The position numbers were made by a program, and so were the translations under genes. Of a DNA stretch of 64,000 nucleotides, positions 10,476 through 22,405 are shown piece by piece; position 1 is the first letter of the stretch, and each line of letters begins with the position of its first letter. The notes below the pieces were generated by a model that saw only the letters and a program-made list of their open reading frames with translations, searched no databases and was not told the DNA's origin. Source of the DNA: Lojkania enalia (lineage: Eukaryota; Ascomycota; Dothideomycetes; Pleosporales); contig ML986579.1 in assembly GCA_010094045.1 (NCBI GenBank), forward strand, positions 65,015-129,014, read 5' to 3'.

Positions 10476-12730
10476 ATGCCGGCCCTCTGGTGGAACCTCG
10501 TGAAGCGCAACCCCTCGCAGTCGCCCCCCTCGTCCAAGATACAGAAGATGGCTCCCGGACTCACCACCGCCGACTCGACCCGCTCCAGCTTCGACGTGGT
10601 CTCGACGACGTCATCGGCGCTGTCGGGCGAGGACGACTACAGCAGCTTCCTGAGCGATGTGGTCGTGGTCGGCGCAGGCCCCTCGGGGCTGTTGCTTGCG
10701 TATGTCTGCCCACAATCGCCTTGAGCTATTGATTTCTCTCTGAGCTTCTAGACTGACGACCACTGCGCAGGGACTCGTTGGTGCGCTTCGGCGTCAAAAC
10801 GCGCATCATCGACGACCGCGCCGACGCGACGACCACGGGCCGCGCTGACGGCATCCAGCCCAAGACCATTGAGACGCTGAAGCAGATGCGCATGGCAGAC
10901 CCGCTGCTGCGTAAAGGCGTGCGCATCTACGACATCGCCTTCTGGGTAGCGCGCCCCAGCCCCGCTGTGTCCAACAGCCTACTGATAGCTTCCCCCGACC
11001 AGAAATCCAATCCCGCAATAGGCCAGCAGCTCCGCCGCACCGGCCGCGAGATCCACTACCCGCCCATCGTTGACCTGCTAGAGCCCTACATCCTGCTCGT
11101 CCACCAGGGCATGGTCGAGAACCTGTTTATCGACGACCTCAAGGAGCGCGGCGTCGACGTTACCAGGACCACCTCATTCATGGGATTCGAGTACTCGCCG
11201 CAGAAGGTCCGCCCGCTCCAAGTTGTCTGCAAACAGGACGTCGACCAGCACCGCAAGATTTACAATACCCGCTATCTGGTAGGCTGCGACGGCGCCCATT
11301 CCCGCGTCCGCAAGTCCATCCCCGACTCCATCCCCATTGGAGCCTCCTCGGATGCCGTCTGGGGCGTCCTCGATGGCGTGCTGGACACCGACTTCCCAGA
11401 TATCTGGAGCAAGGTCGTCGTGCACAACGAACAGCTCGGATCCATCCTGATGATTCCGCGGGAGCGCAACATGACCCGCCTATATATCGAGCTGAAGCCC
11501 GGCTCCGAGGAGGCCTCCCTGAATCAGGCGCACACCCAGGAGTTTGTCCAGCAGCGTGCCACCCAGATCATGCAGCCTTACAGGCTCAAGTGGAAGAACG
11601 TTGGTACGTGCCCATCGTCAGCCAGAGTCTGCATCACGTGCTCTCAGCAACTGGATGCTAACGGCAACAGAGTGGTTTGGAAGATACACTATTCGGCAGG
11701 GCGTTGCATCCAAGTTCACAGACCCTCAGCACAAGGTCTTTATTGCCGGAGATGTATGTGGGCCACCTTGGCTTATTCCTCTCCTACCCCTACTCACCTT
11801 TTCTAGGCTAGCCACACCCATTCGCCAAAAGCCGCCCAAGGAATGAACACCTCGATGCACGACTCCTGGAACTTGGCCTGGAAATTGAACTTCGCTGTTC
11901 GTGGCCTTGCCAAGCCATCTCTCCTTGACACGTATGAGCAGGAACGCAAGAAGATTGCCAACGACCTCATCAACTTCGACTACGAACATGCAAACGCTTT
12001 CGCTGCCGGAGACCCGGTAGCTCTCGCCGAAAACTTCGCCAAGAACGTGGCCTTCATCTCAGGTTACGGTGTCACGTATGATCCCAATGTCCTGAACGTG
12101 CCATCTAAGGGCCTCAACCCCGGTCTTCTAGAGCCGGGCTACCTCTTGCCTCCTGCTAGGGTAACACGCTACATCGATGCTAATCCCGTTGATATCCAAA
12201 CCGACATCCCCGCGCTCGGCCAGTTCCGTATCTACATCTTTGCTCATAATGTACATACCGCAATGCCTTTCTTGGACACAGTGTGCTCCATGCATCAGTC
12301 TACTTCGTCGTACGTTGGAAGGGTTACGGCCATTGGCAACGCTTCGTACACAATGCAACCACCACTTGCAGCCCCGCATGACCAGTTTGTGTGTCCTGAG
12401 CGATATACCCCCATCAGCGGGATCTTCACGTATGCTTTAGTCACCGACATGGACCGCAACAAGGTCGAGATTGAGGATCTTCCATTCCTGCTCCGTGACT
12501 CTAGATGGACTTTTTACCTTGACGATGTTCCTCACCAGGATACTCGCAAGCAGAAGTGTTTGGACAAGTGGTTAGGTGGACTAGGCGACAGTGAGGTTGC
12601 AATTGTCAACGTGCGTCCCGATGGCTATGTCGGATGCCTTCGCCGTTGGGTGGATGGTAGCAGGGACAGTGGTCTCAGTGCCGTCCGCTGGATGGACCGC
12701 TACTATGAGCAGTTCCTAGTGGACTCGTGA
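10476..12730 (+). CDS. FAD monooxygenase, phenol 2-monooxygenase / 3-hydroxybenzoate 4-hydroxylase type
   Basis: Four exons, 10476-10699, 10771-11603, 11671-11753 and 11807-12730, join in phase to 687 aa, the normal size for this family. The FAD motif DVVVVGAGPSGLLLA spans the first intron. RADGIQPKTIETL is the family signature, YLVGCDGAHSRVR the DG motif, and FIAGDASHTHSPKAAQGMN the second flavin motif, which spans the third intron. The last 200 residues match the C-terminal thioredoxin-like dimerisation domain, including RPDGYVG. The enzyme would ortho-hydroxylate a phenolic ring. An alternative start is the ATG at 10548, 24 codons downstream. The transposon nest begins 142 bp after the stop codon. 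Confidence 0.9.
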
Positions 12731-12872
12731 TTTGGTTGAGCAGTTGAATATCCCTCCGAGCATTCTCTTTTTCATCTTGCATCATAGCGGCGTTTGGCTT
12801 AGATATACTCAGTCATATGGTCCACCTCATAGACTACATGTCAAATTAAATCAATACTCTACAACCTCATTA

Positions 12873-12949
12873 ACGTATTCCACCATCGAAGCGGCCAAAC
12901 CATCGAAGCGGCCACTTTTTCTTGGCATTATAAACACTACGTACGAACT
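12873..12949 (+). repeat. Left terminal inverted repeat of the pogo-like element
   Basis: It pairs with 21530-21607. It contains a 15-bp direct repeat, CCATCGAAGCGGCCA, at 12883-12897 and 12900-12914, as transposase-binding repeats often do. About the first 54 bp are nearly identical to the other end and the rest is RIP-diverged. Confidence 0.9.
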
Positions 12950-12952
12950 ATA

Positions 12953-13753
12953 ATGAATCCATAACGCGACCTTCTATTAATTCAACAAGAAGGTAGAATT
13001 GAGCTTGCCTTACAGGCGTATAAATTAGGCCAGTTTAAGAGCGTGCGACGCGCTGCTATAGCTTTTAACATACAACATTAACGACTCTCTGCTCAACTTC
13101 ATGGAATCGCGTTTTACCCTCATACACAACCAAATTGCTAGAAGCTTATAATAACCGAAGAATAAACAATTATATAATATATTCTTAACCTTAATTTATA
13201 AGGATTTACGCCCCGGCTATATAAGGTAGCAGATATAGCAGATAAACTATTAGGCGTACGTGGTAGAATACCTATAGAAAAAAATTAGTCTAAACAATTT
13301 ATAGTGCATATAGATAAGTTTAAAACAGCCTTTAATTAAGTAAAGGATTACTAAAGAATAAAATAAGAGAATCTAGAGGTTATTAATATATAGTTTAAGC
13401 TTATATAGGATATAATTATAAAATATAGTATATATAATAATAATATCTATAACTTTAATAAGATAGGTTTTTAGATAGGTATTATTAATATTATAAAAGT
13501 TATTATAGGTTTAGAATATTATATAAAGCCTACTCTTATATAGCTAGATAATTATAAGTAGATTATAGTTATCTAGAGTATCTATACTACTATATACGCG
13601 ACTCTACTATTTATTATCTATAAAAAACACATCTATATCTCTATATAGTATAAAGAAGTAGATATACTATATAATTAGAAAATTTTAGTCTCTAAAAATA
13701 GCTAGATAAATAATACGCTTAGTTTTAAGTAGCTAAAATACTTTAATAAATAT
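12953..13753 (+). pseudogene. pogo-like transposase, N-terminal part (RIP-degraded)
   Basis: Reading through stops, the frame from the ATG at 12953 gives VELALQAYKLGQFKSVRRAA, the psq-type helix-turn-helix start of fungal pogo/Fot1 transposases. A CENPB-type HTH follows, then a segment reading IYNFNKIGF where the family has IYNFDETGF (first catalytic Asp; here D to N). The frame runs into FNKY at the LTR insertion point and resumes at 20640. Many in-frame TAG/TAA codons make it non-functional. Confidence 0.85.
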
Positions 13754-14031
13754 TATAATAATACGAAGAAATTATTCTATAAAAAGCTTTATATATAATC
13801 TTATCCTAAAGCTTTTTACTTATCTTATTTTACTCCCAGCTCCACCCCTTTTCCCTTCTATATATAGTTATATACTCCCTTATAAGTAGTTTAGTAGTTC
13901 TTCTATATCCTTTCGTATAAGGCCTATAAGTACTAATAGAATTTCTAGGTCCTTAAACTTCTATATACTCTTATATACCTCTAAGTAGATTTGTACTATA
14001 TTTAAATCTATTATCTTATCTACGCTGTTAC
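13754..14031 (+). repeat. Solo LTR (279 bp), interrupted one base before its 3' end
   Basis: Same LTR family as the two LTRs of the adjacent full-length element but in the opposite orientation. The 278 bases here plus one base at 20634 make 279 bp, exactly the length of the other two LTRs. Its target duplication is AATAT, at 13749-13753 and 20635-20639. It therefore inserted into the pogo element before the full-length element landed in it. Confidence 0.9.
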
Positions 14032-14310
14032 TATAATAGTATAGGTAAGATAATAGGTCTAAATATAGTATAAATCCTCTTAAAGGTATATAAAAATACG
14101 TAGGGGATTAGAGACCTAAGAATTCTATTAATACTTATAGGCCTTATACGAAAGGATATAGAAGAACTACTAAGCTACTTATAAGGGAGTATATAACTAT
14201 ATACGGAAGGGAAAAGGGGTAGAACTAGGGGTAGAATAAGATAAGCGAAAAACTTTAAGATAAGATTATATATAAAGCTTTTTATAGAATAATTTCTTTG
14301 TATTATTATA
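14032..14310 (-). repeat. 3' LTR of the gypsy element (279 bp)
   Basis: Direct repeat of 20350-20628. On the plus strand it starts TATAATAGTATAGG, against an expected TGTAACAGCGTAGG; all differences are G-to-A or C-to-T. It abuts the inverted solo LTR, making a tail-to-tail palindrome at about 13754-14310. Confidence 0.9.
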
Positions 14311-14326
14311 CTACCCCCCTTCTTAT
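14311..14326 (-). other. Polypurine tract of the gypsy element
   Basis: The minus strand reads ATAAGAAGGGGGGTAG immediately before the 3' LTR start. This is the expected position of the plus-strand DNA primer and fixes the element's orientation. Confidence 0.8.
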
Positions 14327-17300
14327 AGGCTGATAGTCCCTATCTATACTAGTTTAGGAGGGAATTAGGGTTATTATAGATAGGTTCTAGTATAAAGAAA
14401 TTTCTTTAAGAAGGTATTTACTAGTAAAAGCTAATATATATAGTTACCTATAAAGATGCGTTTATTAACATAATATTAAGTAAGGTTTTTATAGTAAGTA
14501 TAATTAACCTATATATTAGCTGGTAACTACTATTATAATAGTTTATTAATATTATAATTTTATCGCGTATAGTAATAAGTATTTACTAGCTTTAATATAT
14601 TATTAGGTTACTATTAACTAAACTTCCTTAACTAAATAATAACTTCTACTCTATATATATTATTACGCGTTTCTAGTACTATTAATTATTAAAGTATTAC
14701 TAACATCTTATAGAAAAAATTAATTAATATACTATTCTACCTACCTTCTAGAGCCTCTTTAGAGGTTTTCTAAATTATCTACCTTTAAACTATATATATA
14801 CTCGCTTATAGGTAGCGTATAATATTTACCTTTTAGTCTCTAAGATTAAAAAAATGCGAGTATTATATCTCGTAAAATAAAAAGTACAACCCTATATAAA
14901 TCATATCTAATACTAGTAGAGTACTTACTACTAATATACTTATAGATTCTCTCCTATTATAAGAAGGAGTTTCTAGTTCTCTAGAGTTATCTTAAATTAT
15001 AGATAGTAGCCTAATATATAGAGGATAAGAAGAATAAAAAGGTAGCTTTTAAGGCTATTTTAGAGTCTACCTACAGCTTAGTACTTATAGCCTAGGTTGT
15101 AAAGAGTTAGAAAGATAGCTTTTCTATAGCTAGTATCTAGATAGCTTTATTCTACTAGAATACTAAGTTATTCTATTAGGTTTTAGCCCTAGAGGCTCTA
15201 GTATCTAGCCTTTAAGCTAATATTACGGCGCTTTTAAGCGGCTAAGAATAAGGTAGAGAAGGTTTAGAGGGAGTCCGGAGGGAAAGAAGGGGAAGAAGAG
15301 TAGAGGAGGAGAGAACTAGAGAGGTATCTAATAGCCTACTATTAGACCCTCTAAATTCTATAGAGGAGTAATTTCGGGCCTATACTTTAGTTTTTAAATC
15401 TATTACTTAACTCTTATATATTATTATCTATTAGATAATCTATATTTTCTATACTATTTTTATATACCTTAATCTATTTAGTTAGAGTTTTTAGAGGTCC
15501 TAGCTAATTCGGATACTTATTATAAAAAGCTCTTAGCTTATAAAACGAACCTATAAAATTTAAAGCTTTATACTAGACCGGGTTAGAATTATATCCTACC
15601 TATTTTATATAGTATTTAAGGGTCTTATAATATAGCTTACTAGCTAGTATTTCCTTAACCTTCTACTCTTCTACCCCCTTAATAGTAATAGTAGGTGGTT
15701 TTAGAGCTTCTTACCCTAGTAGAAGGTCCTAGGGGTTCTTATATAGTAGGTTTAATACGAAGATATTATATATTCTTAACCCTAAGAGTAGCTATAGATA
15801 GTATAAGTTTTTAACCTATTCTAGTACTTTAAAAGGGCCCTCCTATTAATTAGATAGCTTTTAGCTTAGTTTCTAAACTGTAAGATTCTTAGTATTTAGA
15901 TAGACTATATTACTAATCTACTAATTAATCGGTTACTAGTAATAGTTAATAATAGATTATATATAATCCTAAACCTTTTTAATATTAGCCTTTATAGTTT
16001 TCTAGGCTATATATATATAAGTTATTAGAGCTAAAACGTTTTTATAATTTAATTTATCTATTATAGTAATAGGATTAATAGAATATTTCTAATCTTAACT
16101 CTAACAGGGCTTAAATCTATATAGGATCTAATATAAGGATATTCTAATAGTTATATAGAGTAGAGTTGTTTATACTTAGTTAATTATAGGTAATAGAGAA
16201 CTCTAGTTGTTCTAGTAGAAGGATATAAAAGGGTGCAGTCTCTAATTAATATACTTATTTATAATCTCTATCTATCTATTAGTCTTTTTATAATAAGTAG
16301 TAGATAGTTTAATCTTTATATCTAAGATATAGTAGAATTTAGACTAGAAACTAGATATAAACTAAGGTTTTTAGTCTAAAATAATAGTTTTGGGCGTATA
16401 GCTAAAATAGTATACTTATTAAATAAATAATTTAGCTATTCCCTATATATTAATTATATAATAGTAGGGAATAGATATAGCTTATTTAGATAGGCGATTA
16501 ATTACTACTATAATCTAATTATATCTAGACTTATCTATAGGAAAATTCTTAAAGTTAATATATAGATACTATATTAGTTAATTTAATATAGAAAGTAGGT
16601 AGATAAAACCTAGAGTTTAGGTTTATATTAGATAAGCTTTATAGTATAGAATGTAATTCTATATATATCGTTTATAAGTAGCCTTTATACCCTTCTAGTA
16701 GTACTTCTAGAATAGTAACTAATAGGTTTTAGTAGTACTTAGATATGCAGAGGATACTTAGTTATAAGCCTCTCGTATAAGTTATATATAAAGGCCTAAA
16801 TCTAATAGAATATATAAGCGATTATTATAGAGAAGTAGTCTATTCTCTATCCAATATTTATAGGGTAAAAGTATACGTTCTTATGTAAAGAAGACTTAGT
16901 TTTCCTATAGTAATATATTAATCAACTCTAGAGAATCTAATAATATAACCTACTCCTAGCCTTTAATAATATTTAGTATAGCCGCTTAAGTTGTTATTTA
17001 GGTAATATAGAACTAGACTAATTTAGTATTAATTCGGGGGTAAAGTTAATACAGTCTAAGTAAGACTTTTAACTAGTTATTAGTTTAAACCGCTTTTAAG
17101 TTTTCTAAATCTTATTTATAATAACTAAGAATATCTACTCTAGTATTATTCTTACCTAGGGTGTACTTAATTCGGAACTAATACTAAACTAATTCTTTAG
17201 TCTAATAAACTTAATAAGTATTAAGTACTTTTATAATTATAAAATATTCGAGTAAGCGATAATTAGTATATACTAGAATTCTAGTAGCTACTAAAGTAAG

Positions 17301-20300
17301 TTCTACCCTCTATTACTTAAATATAGTAATAATTGCGAATAGTTTCTTATTATAAATCTCCTAGTTTAGTTTTAAACTAGATAAAACCTTACTATAGAAT
17401 ACTATAGGGTACTATTTTCTATTAGGATATTTCTATAATAGTACTTCTACAACTACTCTATTAGAGGTATTAGTTTCCATTTTTATTTCTAACGTAGGGT
17501 TAAAGTAGTAGAGAGTAGGTATACTTAATAGGGCTAACTTTAATTTCTTAAAGGTAATATTACATTCTAAAGTCTATATAAAAGGGGTTATAGAGCTCTA
17601 TAGTATAATAATTAGCTTTATAATACGCGAGAATTCTAGTATAAACTATTAGTAGAATCTAGTAAAATCTAAGAAGAATTTCACACCTATTATAATAGTA
17701 GGTAGCTACTAGTTATATAGTACTTCTACCTTCTCTAGATTAACTTTAAGGTTTTTATTTAAGAGGATATAACTAAAGTATTTAGTTCGGGTAATATAGA
17801 ATTTGCTCTTTTTAATATTAACTTATAACCCTACTTAATATAATCTCTTAAGAACTTTCTTAATGTAGATAGCGTATATTACCTCGTTTTTAAAGTAGAT
17901 AAGAATATCGTTTAGGTAAGTAATATAGAAGTTATTTAGGTAGTTAATTAGNNNNNNNNNNGCTCGATTTCGTATAGAGACGTAGAGAAAAACTCGTTCT
18001 CTTTCCTCTTTATATTAAAGTAGAAAGTATTAGCTAAGATAAGAGTAATAATAGAAGAATAGACTTTCTTTAGATTAGATTCGGACTTTATTATATATAG
18101 GCGTATAAGAGTTCTAAGCTTATTTAAACTATAGGCTATAGGAGACTAATATAGTTTTAGTAGTTTTAGTAGACCCTTAATATAATAGATAGTTAAACTA
18201 CAGGACTACTAATACTAGTTCTTTTCCTATAGAGTATCGCGTTGCTAGATATCTAGTTCTACCTTTTTATCGTATACTAGCTAAGTTAATTATATAAGAA
18301 GAGGAGGTGAAGAATTATAAGTAGTAGAATATTTAGAGGGCTATATAATCCGATTCTTATCCGTATTTAGCTGGAGTTAAAAATAATATAACTATTTAAT
18401 ACTAATAATATAATTCTAAGTATTTAGATCTATAATAATAAATAGGTAGTTTTAGATAGTTCTTCTATTAATTTGCAGGTGTAAGTAGATATACTAATTA
18501 ACTAGAGTTTAGATTCAGTCCTAAAAACCTTTAACAGTAATTTTAAAGGGTAAATACTATATTAATATATATAAGGCTTAGAAGAGTAATCTAGCTACTA
18601 TAGAATTAAAAAATAGAAAGCCTTAAGCACCTATATTAATAAAAGCGTTTAGTTATATACTAACGCCTTTTAAATATAGAATAGTAGGGATTTAAAAATA
18701 CTTTCCTCTAAATAAATATAATAAATCGATATTTAATAAGTCATACTTACTTAAATCTAGAATGGAAAGTTTTCTTAGATATCTCTATTTCCTACCTAAG
18801 AACTATCTAGGTGGTACTTATTTACGTTTAAAAACTCTTCTTTCTTAATCTCTTTTTATTTAACCTCTATTTCTTATATTTTAAAGACTGTATATTCGTT
18901 TATAAAGTATTCTAGTTTACTATAATTATAGTAATTATCTAGGGTTGTATACCTTTTAGGTATAGGAGTCTTACTAGGTAGTTAAGGAGTAATTATAGTA
19001 GAATAAGGTATTAATACTAGGGTAGATTAGAGTAGTATTAGATTATAAGTTACCTTAGATAAACTTTTAAAAGCCTTCCGGTACTAATCCGAATTTATTT
19101 TAGCTACAACCTATAGGCTAACAGTTTATTCTAGAAGGTTAAGAACGCTTCTTCTTTCTATATTATAGGCTGTTAAGTAGACAACTATAACGTTAAAGAA
19201 GCCTTTCTATATAAGCTTAAAGCTAAGGTTTAGTATCTTTAGACTAAGGAGAATCTTATTCTATAGGTAGAAGAACTACTTAGATTAGGATATAGATCCT
19301 CTAATAGCTGTACTAATAAAGCAAGCTTTAAAAGTTGAGAACGCTTCTCCCTTATTTATCCTTAAGACTTAAAACGCCTGTTATACCTCTATCTCTTTAT
19401 TATCTATAATAAAATACGATTGTAGAAGTAAAATTATTTTTTTAGCATTCTTAAACTAATACTAGTCCGATTTAGCTAAGTATTTTAGCTCTAGATACTC
19501 TTTCGCAGTACTAGAGGTATATTTCTATATTAACATTATATATATACGCTCTATCTAATAGTAATCTATATTAATCTTAAATTGGTCTAAGATTAAAGCT
19601 CGCTATTATTTAAATATAGGTTTATTACTATCTATAAAGCTTTCGATCTTAGGTATACGTTTAGTAAGATAGACTTAAGGGGGCTTAGGGGTAGCTAAGA
19701 GGTTTCTTATTAGAAGAGTTACAAAAGTTTCTTAGTATATTATTAGTTCTAATTCGGTGGTTTATAGAGGCTAATTAGGACTAATAGTTCTCTATTATAT
19801 TAAGCATACGATCTTCTCTTATAAAATTATAATTTATTCCTTAAGAGTTAGTTTACTCTAATTTCCCTCCGAATTAAATAGGTTCTTTATTATAGGCCCT
19901 ATAGAGAGGGGTCCGCCTATTATAGGGCCCCCTATAAGAGGTAATAGTTGTTCTACACGTATAGATAGAAGTTTACTCTTACTATAACTTACGTATATAT
20001 TAGTTCTAGTATAGGAATTAGAAGGTAAATTATAGTTAGATATTAGTAGTTACCTCCGATTCTAATAGATTATTAGTAGTCTCTAAGTTTCTACCTAGGC
20101 GTACTCTACGCGGCTTTTCTAAAGGCAATCCTAATCGTAGAGGATAGGAAGTTCTAAACCTAAAGACTTTAGTTAATAAAAGGTTTCTAAGATTTTATCT
20201 AGGTAACTAAATAATTTAATATAATAGTATATAAGTATTATAATCTAAACTAAATTAGATATATTTTAGACTTAAATATAGTTAAATAAACAATCAATAT

Positions 20301-20349
20301 AATATTATTAAAGAGGCCGTTACTAGTAGTATTAAATTCTTCTATATAA
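14327..20349 (-). pseudogene. Decayed gag-pol of the gypsy element
   Basis: The minus strand at 17918-17901 reads YLNDIL and continues IYFKNE. This is the reverse-transcriptase YLDDILIY motif with the first Asp changed to Asn. Downstream segments such as KFYITRTKY keep the Ty3/gypsy RT pattern. RNase H and integrase should occupy 14.4-17.7 kb and gag/protease 18-20.3 kb. Stop codons throughout make the coding region dead. Ten Ns interrupt it at 17952-17961. Confidence 0.8.
17952..17961. other. Assembly gap (10 N)
   Basis: A run of ten N, apparently a placeholder, lies inside the reverse-transcriptase region of the gypsy element. Confidence 0.98.
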
Positions 20350-20628
20350 TATAACAGCGTAGGTAAGATAATAGGTCTAAATATAGTATAAATCCACTTA
20401 GAAGTATATAGGAGTATATAGGAGATTAGGGACCTAAGAATTCTATTAATACCTATAGGCCTTATACGAAAGGATATAGAAGAACTACTAAGCTACTTAT
20501 AAGAGAGTGTACAACTATATACGGAAGGGAAAAGGGGTAGAACTAGGGGTAGGATAAGATAAGCGAAAAGCTTTAGGATAAGATTATATATAAAGCTTTT
20601 CGTAGAACAATTTCTTTATATTATTACA
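20350..20628 (-). repeat. 5' LTR of the gypsy element (279 bp)
   Basis: On the minus strand it starts TGTAATAATA and ends CGCTGTTATA, where TG...CA became TG...TA, a RIP-type change. It is the least mutated of the three LTR copies. Confidence 0.9.
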
Positions 20629-20639
20629 GTTACAAATAT

Positions 20640-21524
20640 ATAAAGATATAATAAGTAGGGTTATATAAGCTACTTATTTTAGACAGTTATAAAAGCTACC
20701 TTAACTAAGAATTTAAAGATTACTACCTTATATAAAAGATCTTAACGCTTTATATACCTTCTTATTTATTATATATACTTCAGCCTTTTAATATAGTTTA
20801 CTTCTTACTATTAAAGCTAAAGTACTTATAGTATATATAAGACTTAGTATATTAATACGTCTACTATATTAATAAAGAAGGCTTTCTTCTAGCTTTTAAG
20901 GACGCGTTTTTTAATATATTTATATATAAAAACTATTAAAAAGCTTTTAAAGTAATAAGAATTATTCCTCTAAATATATAGGTTATATTAGATTACCTTA
21001 ATATACAACTATATACCCTACTAGAACTACTTCTATAAGAAGACTTCTAATAGTTTAAAACTCTAAGTAATATATATAAATTTAGGTTATAATTAATACT
21101 TATATAAAAGTCCTTTATATAATTACTAAAAAAGGTATAAGAAGGATTCTTACAGCTTATAAAAGGTGCTAAGTTAATACTATATTAGAATACGCTTTTT
21201 TAAGCTTACAACTTTAAGCTTAAAAGGTAATTAGAAGAAGTAACTAAGCGTAAAATATATAAAAGAAAGTATATTTAGTATAACAGTATAGTATTATATA
21301 GCGAGGGATCTTTATATATAGCTACTAAAGTATCTATAGGCTCTTAGCCCTTTAAGAAGACTCGTGGTACTAATACTTAAGAAAGGGCTCAACCAGCTCA
21401 ACGCTACTGTAGTAACTATAGTAAGACTAGATATAACGCTTATACGTGCTAAAAGGATAGTAGGGAAAATTCTGAATCAGATGAAAGTGTATCGTACGTA
21501 GAATCTCTTATTAGTATTGAGTAA
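20640..21524 (+). pseudogene. pogo-like transposase, C-terminal part (RIP-degraded)
   Basis: Downstream continuation of the frame interrupted at 13753. It begins near YKLLILDSY, corresponding to the family LLILDGH motif with the second catalytic Asp. It later reads AFKDAFF and AFKVIGIIPLN, and ends with a decayed zinc knuckle (TRYNAYTC, where the family has TGHNARTC) and an acidic tail, SESDESVSYVES, before a TAA at 21522. Multiple stops are present. Confidence 0.85.
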
Positions 21525-21529
21525 ATTAA

Positions 21530-21607
21530 CTTTTCGTATATGGTGTTCGTTGCGCCAAGAAAAAGTGGCCGCTTCGATGGTTTGGCTGCTTCGATGGTGG
21601 AATACGT
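21530..21607 (-). repeat. Right terminal inverted repeat of the pogo-like element
   Basis: Reverse complement of 12873-12949, with the same internal CCATCGAAGC repeats. It ends at ...GGAATACGT, followed by the TA target dinucleotide at 21608-21609. Confidence 0.9.
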
Positions 21608-21609
21608 TA

Positions 21610-22405
21610 CGTGTATCAATATATATATATTGGGGGAGTTCGAAGCACGTTCTTTCAATTTGGACACAGTATCAAGGTCCTGTTAATCTTTGAATGGATA
21701 TATTTTACCTCAGCACGTTGCTACCGCTGTTGCAATTCCATTCCAAATAGAAGGGAGGCCCCGAACGAGTCATGTAAATATCTAATCTTGCCAGTGAGCC
21801 CGATCACCGACAAATCAGGAAACGCGTCGTTGAGCCGCATCTTTCCAAAACAAAAGTCACTCCTCATCTTTAAGCCAATCGATATGGAGCCGCAGCAGCC
21901 ATAAAACAATGCGCAACTCCAGAAGATTCAGAGCTTGTTCAGTCTTGTCCTCAATCATAGGTTCCGGAGCCTGCTTTGCCTATCACCCCAGAATGCTTAT
22001 CTCCAACCAACGCTAAACTAGTCCAGTCTCCAGACCTAGGCGTTCTATCCCCCACTTTCCATTACTTGTAATCACATTGGCTGGAAAAGCGCGTTTGGAC
22101 TTCCTATCTTTACCCGTAGTCGGAGATACGCCTTCGCGAATCAAATAGTACTAGTTATGATTGACGAAAATGAACAGACCATAAGTGTCGAGAATGGAAG
22201 TCGACGCGTATAGTCAATTTGGAAGATGGGGATGGAGAATTGAGAACCAGATATATAACAGGGGACACAGAACAGATGCACAAAAGATGTACAAGCAGGT
22301 CATTGCCATTTGCGAACCTGGTCGTTAGGATTCTGAACAAAATATTCCCTGCTTTCCCGCGTCCAGTCCACGCATCCATCAATCTTGGGATAAAGAGTGG
22401 ACACC
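21610..22405. promoter_or_regulatory. Region between transposon nest and MFS gene
   Basis: About 800 bp of normal base composition with no supported coding frame. It must hold the promoter of the MFS transporter gene. Confidence 0.45.

Larger units (their letters stand above)
14032..20628 (-). mobile_element. Ty3/gypsy LTR retrotransposon, full length, RIP-degraded
   Basis: Two direct 279-bp LTRs (14032-14310 and 20350-20628) bound an A+T-rich interior. The element reads on the minus strand: its 3' LTR is the low-coordinate one, preceded on that strand by a polypurine tract at 14311-14325. The target duplication GTTAC is present at 14027-14031 and 20629-20633. The minus-strand interior carries recognisable gypsy reverse-transcriptase residues at 17.75-17.95 kb. 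No frame is intact. Confidence 0.9.
12873..21607 (+). mobile_element. pogo/Fot1-like Tc1-mariner DNA transposon carrying nested LTR insertions
   Basis: Terminal inverted repeats of about 77 bp, starting ACGTATTCCACCATCGAAGC, lie at both ends. They are flanked by the TA dinucleotide (12871-12872 and 21608-21609), the target duplication expected of this superfamily. The interior holds a wrecked DDE transposase split in two by LTR insertions at 13754-20634. Without the insertions the element would be about 1.86 kb. The interior is strongly A+T-rich with many TAG/TAA stops where CAG/CAA/TGG are expected, the RIP signature. The outer few hundred bases are less mutated. Confidence 0.9.

Noticed and set aside
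13754..14310. Simple large palindrome of unknown origin
   Set aside because: Explained by a solo LTR and an oppositely oriented LTR of the inserted element meeting tail to tail.
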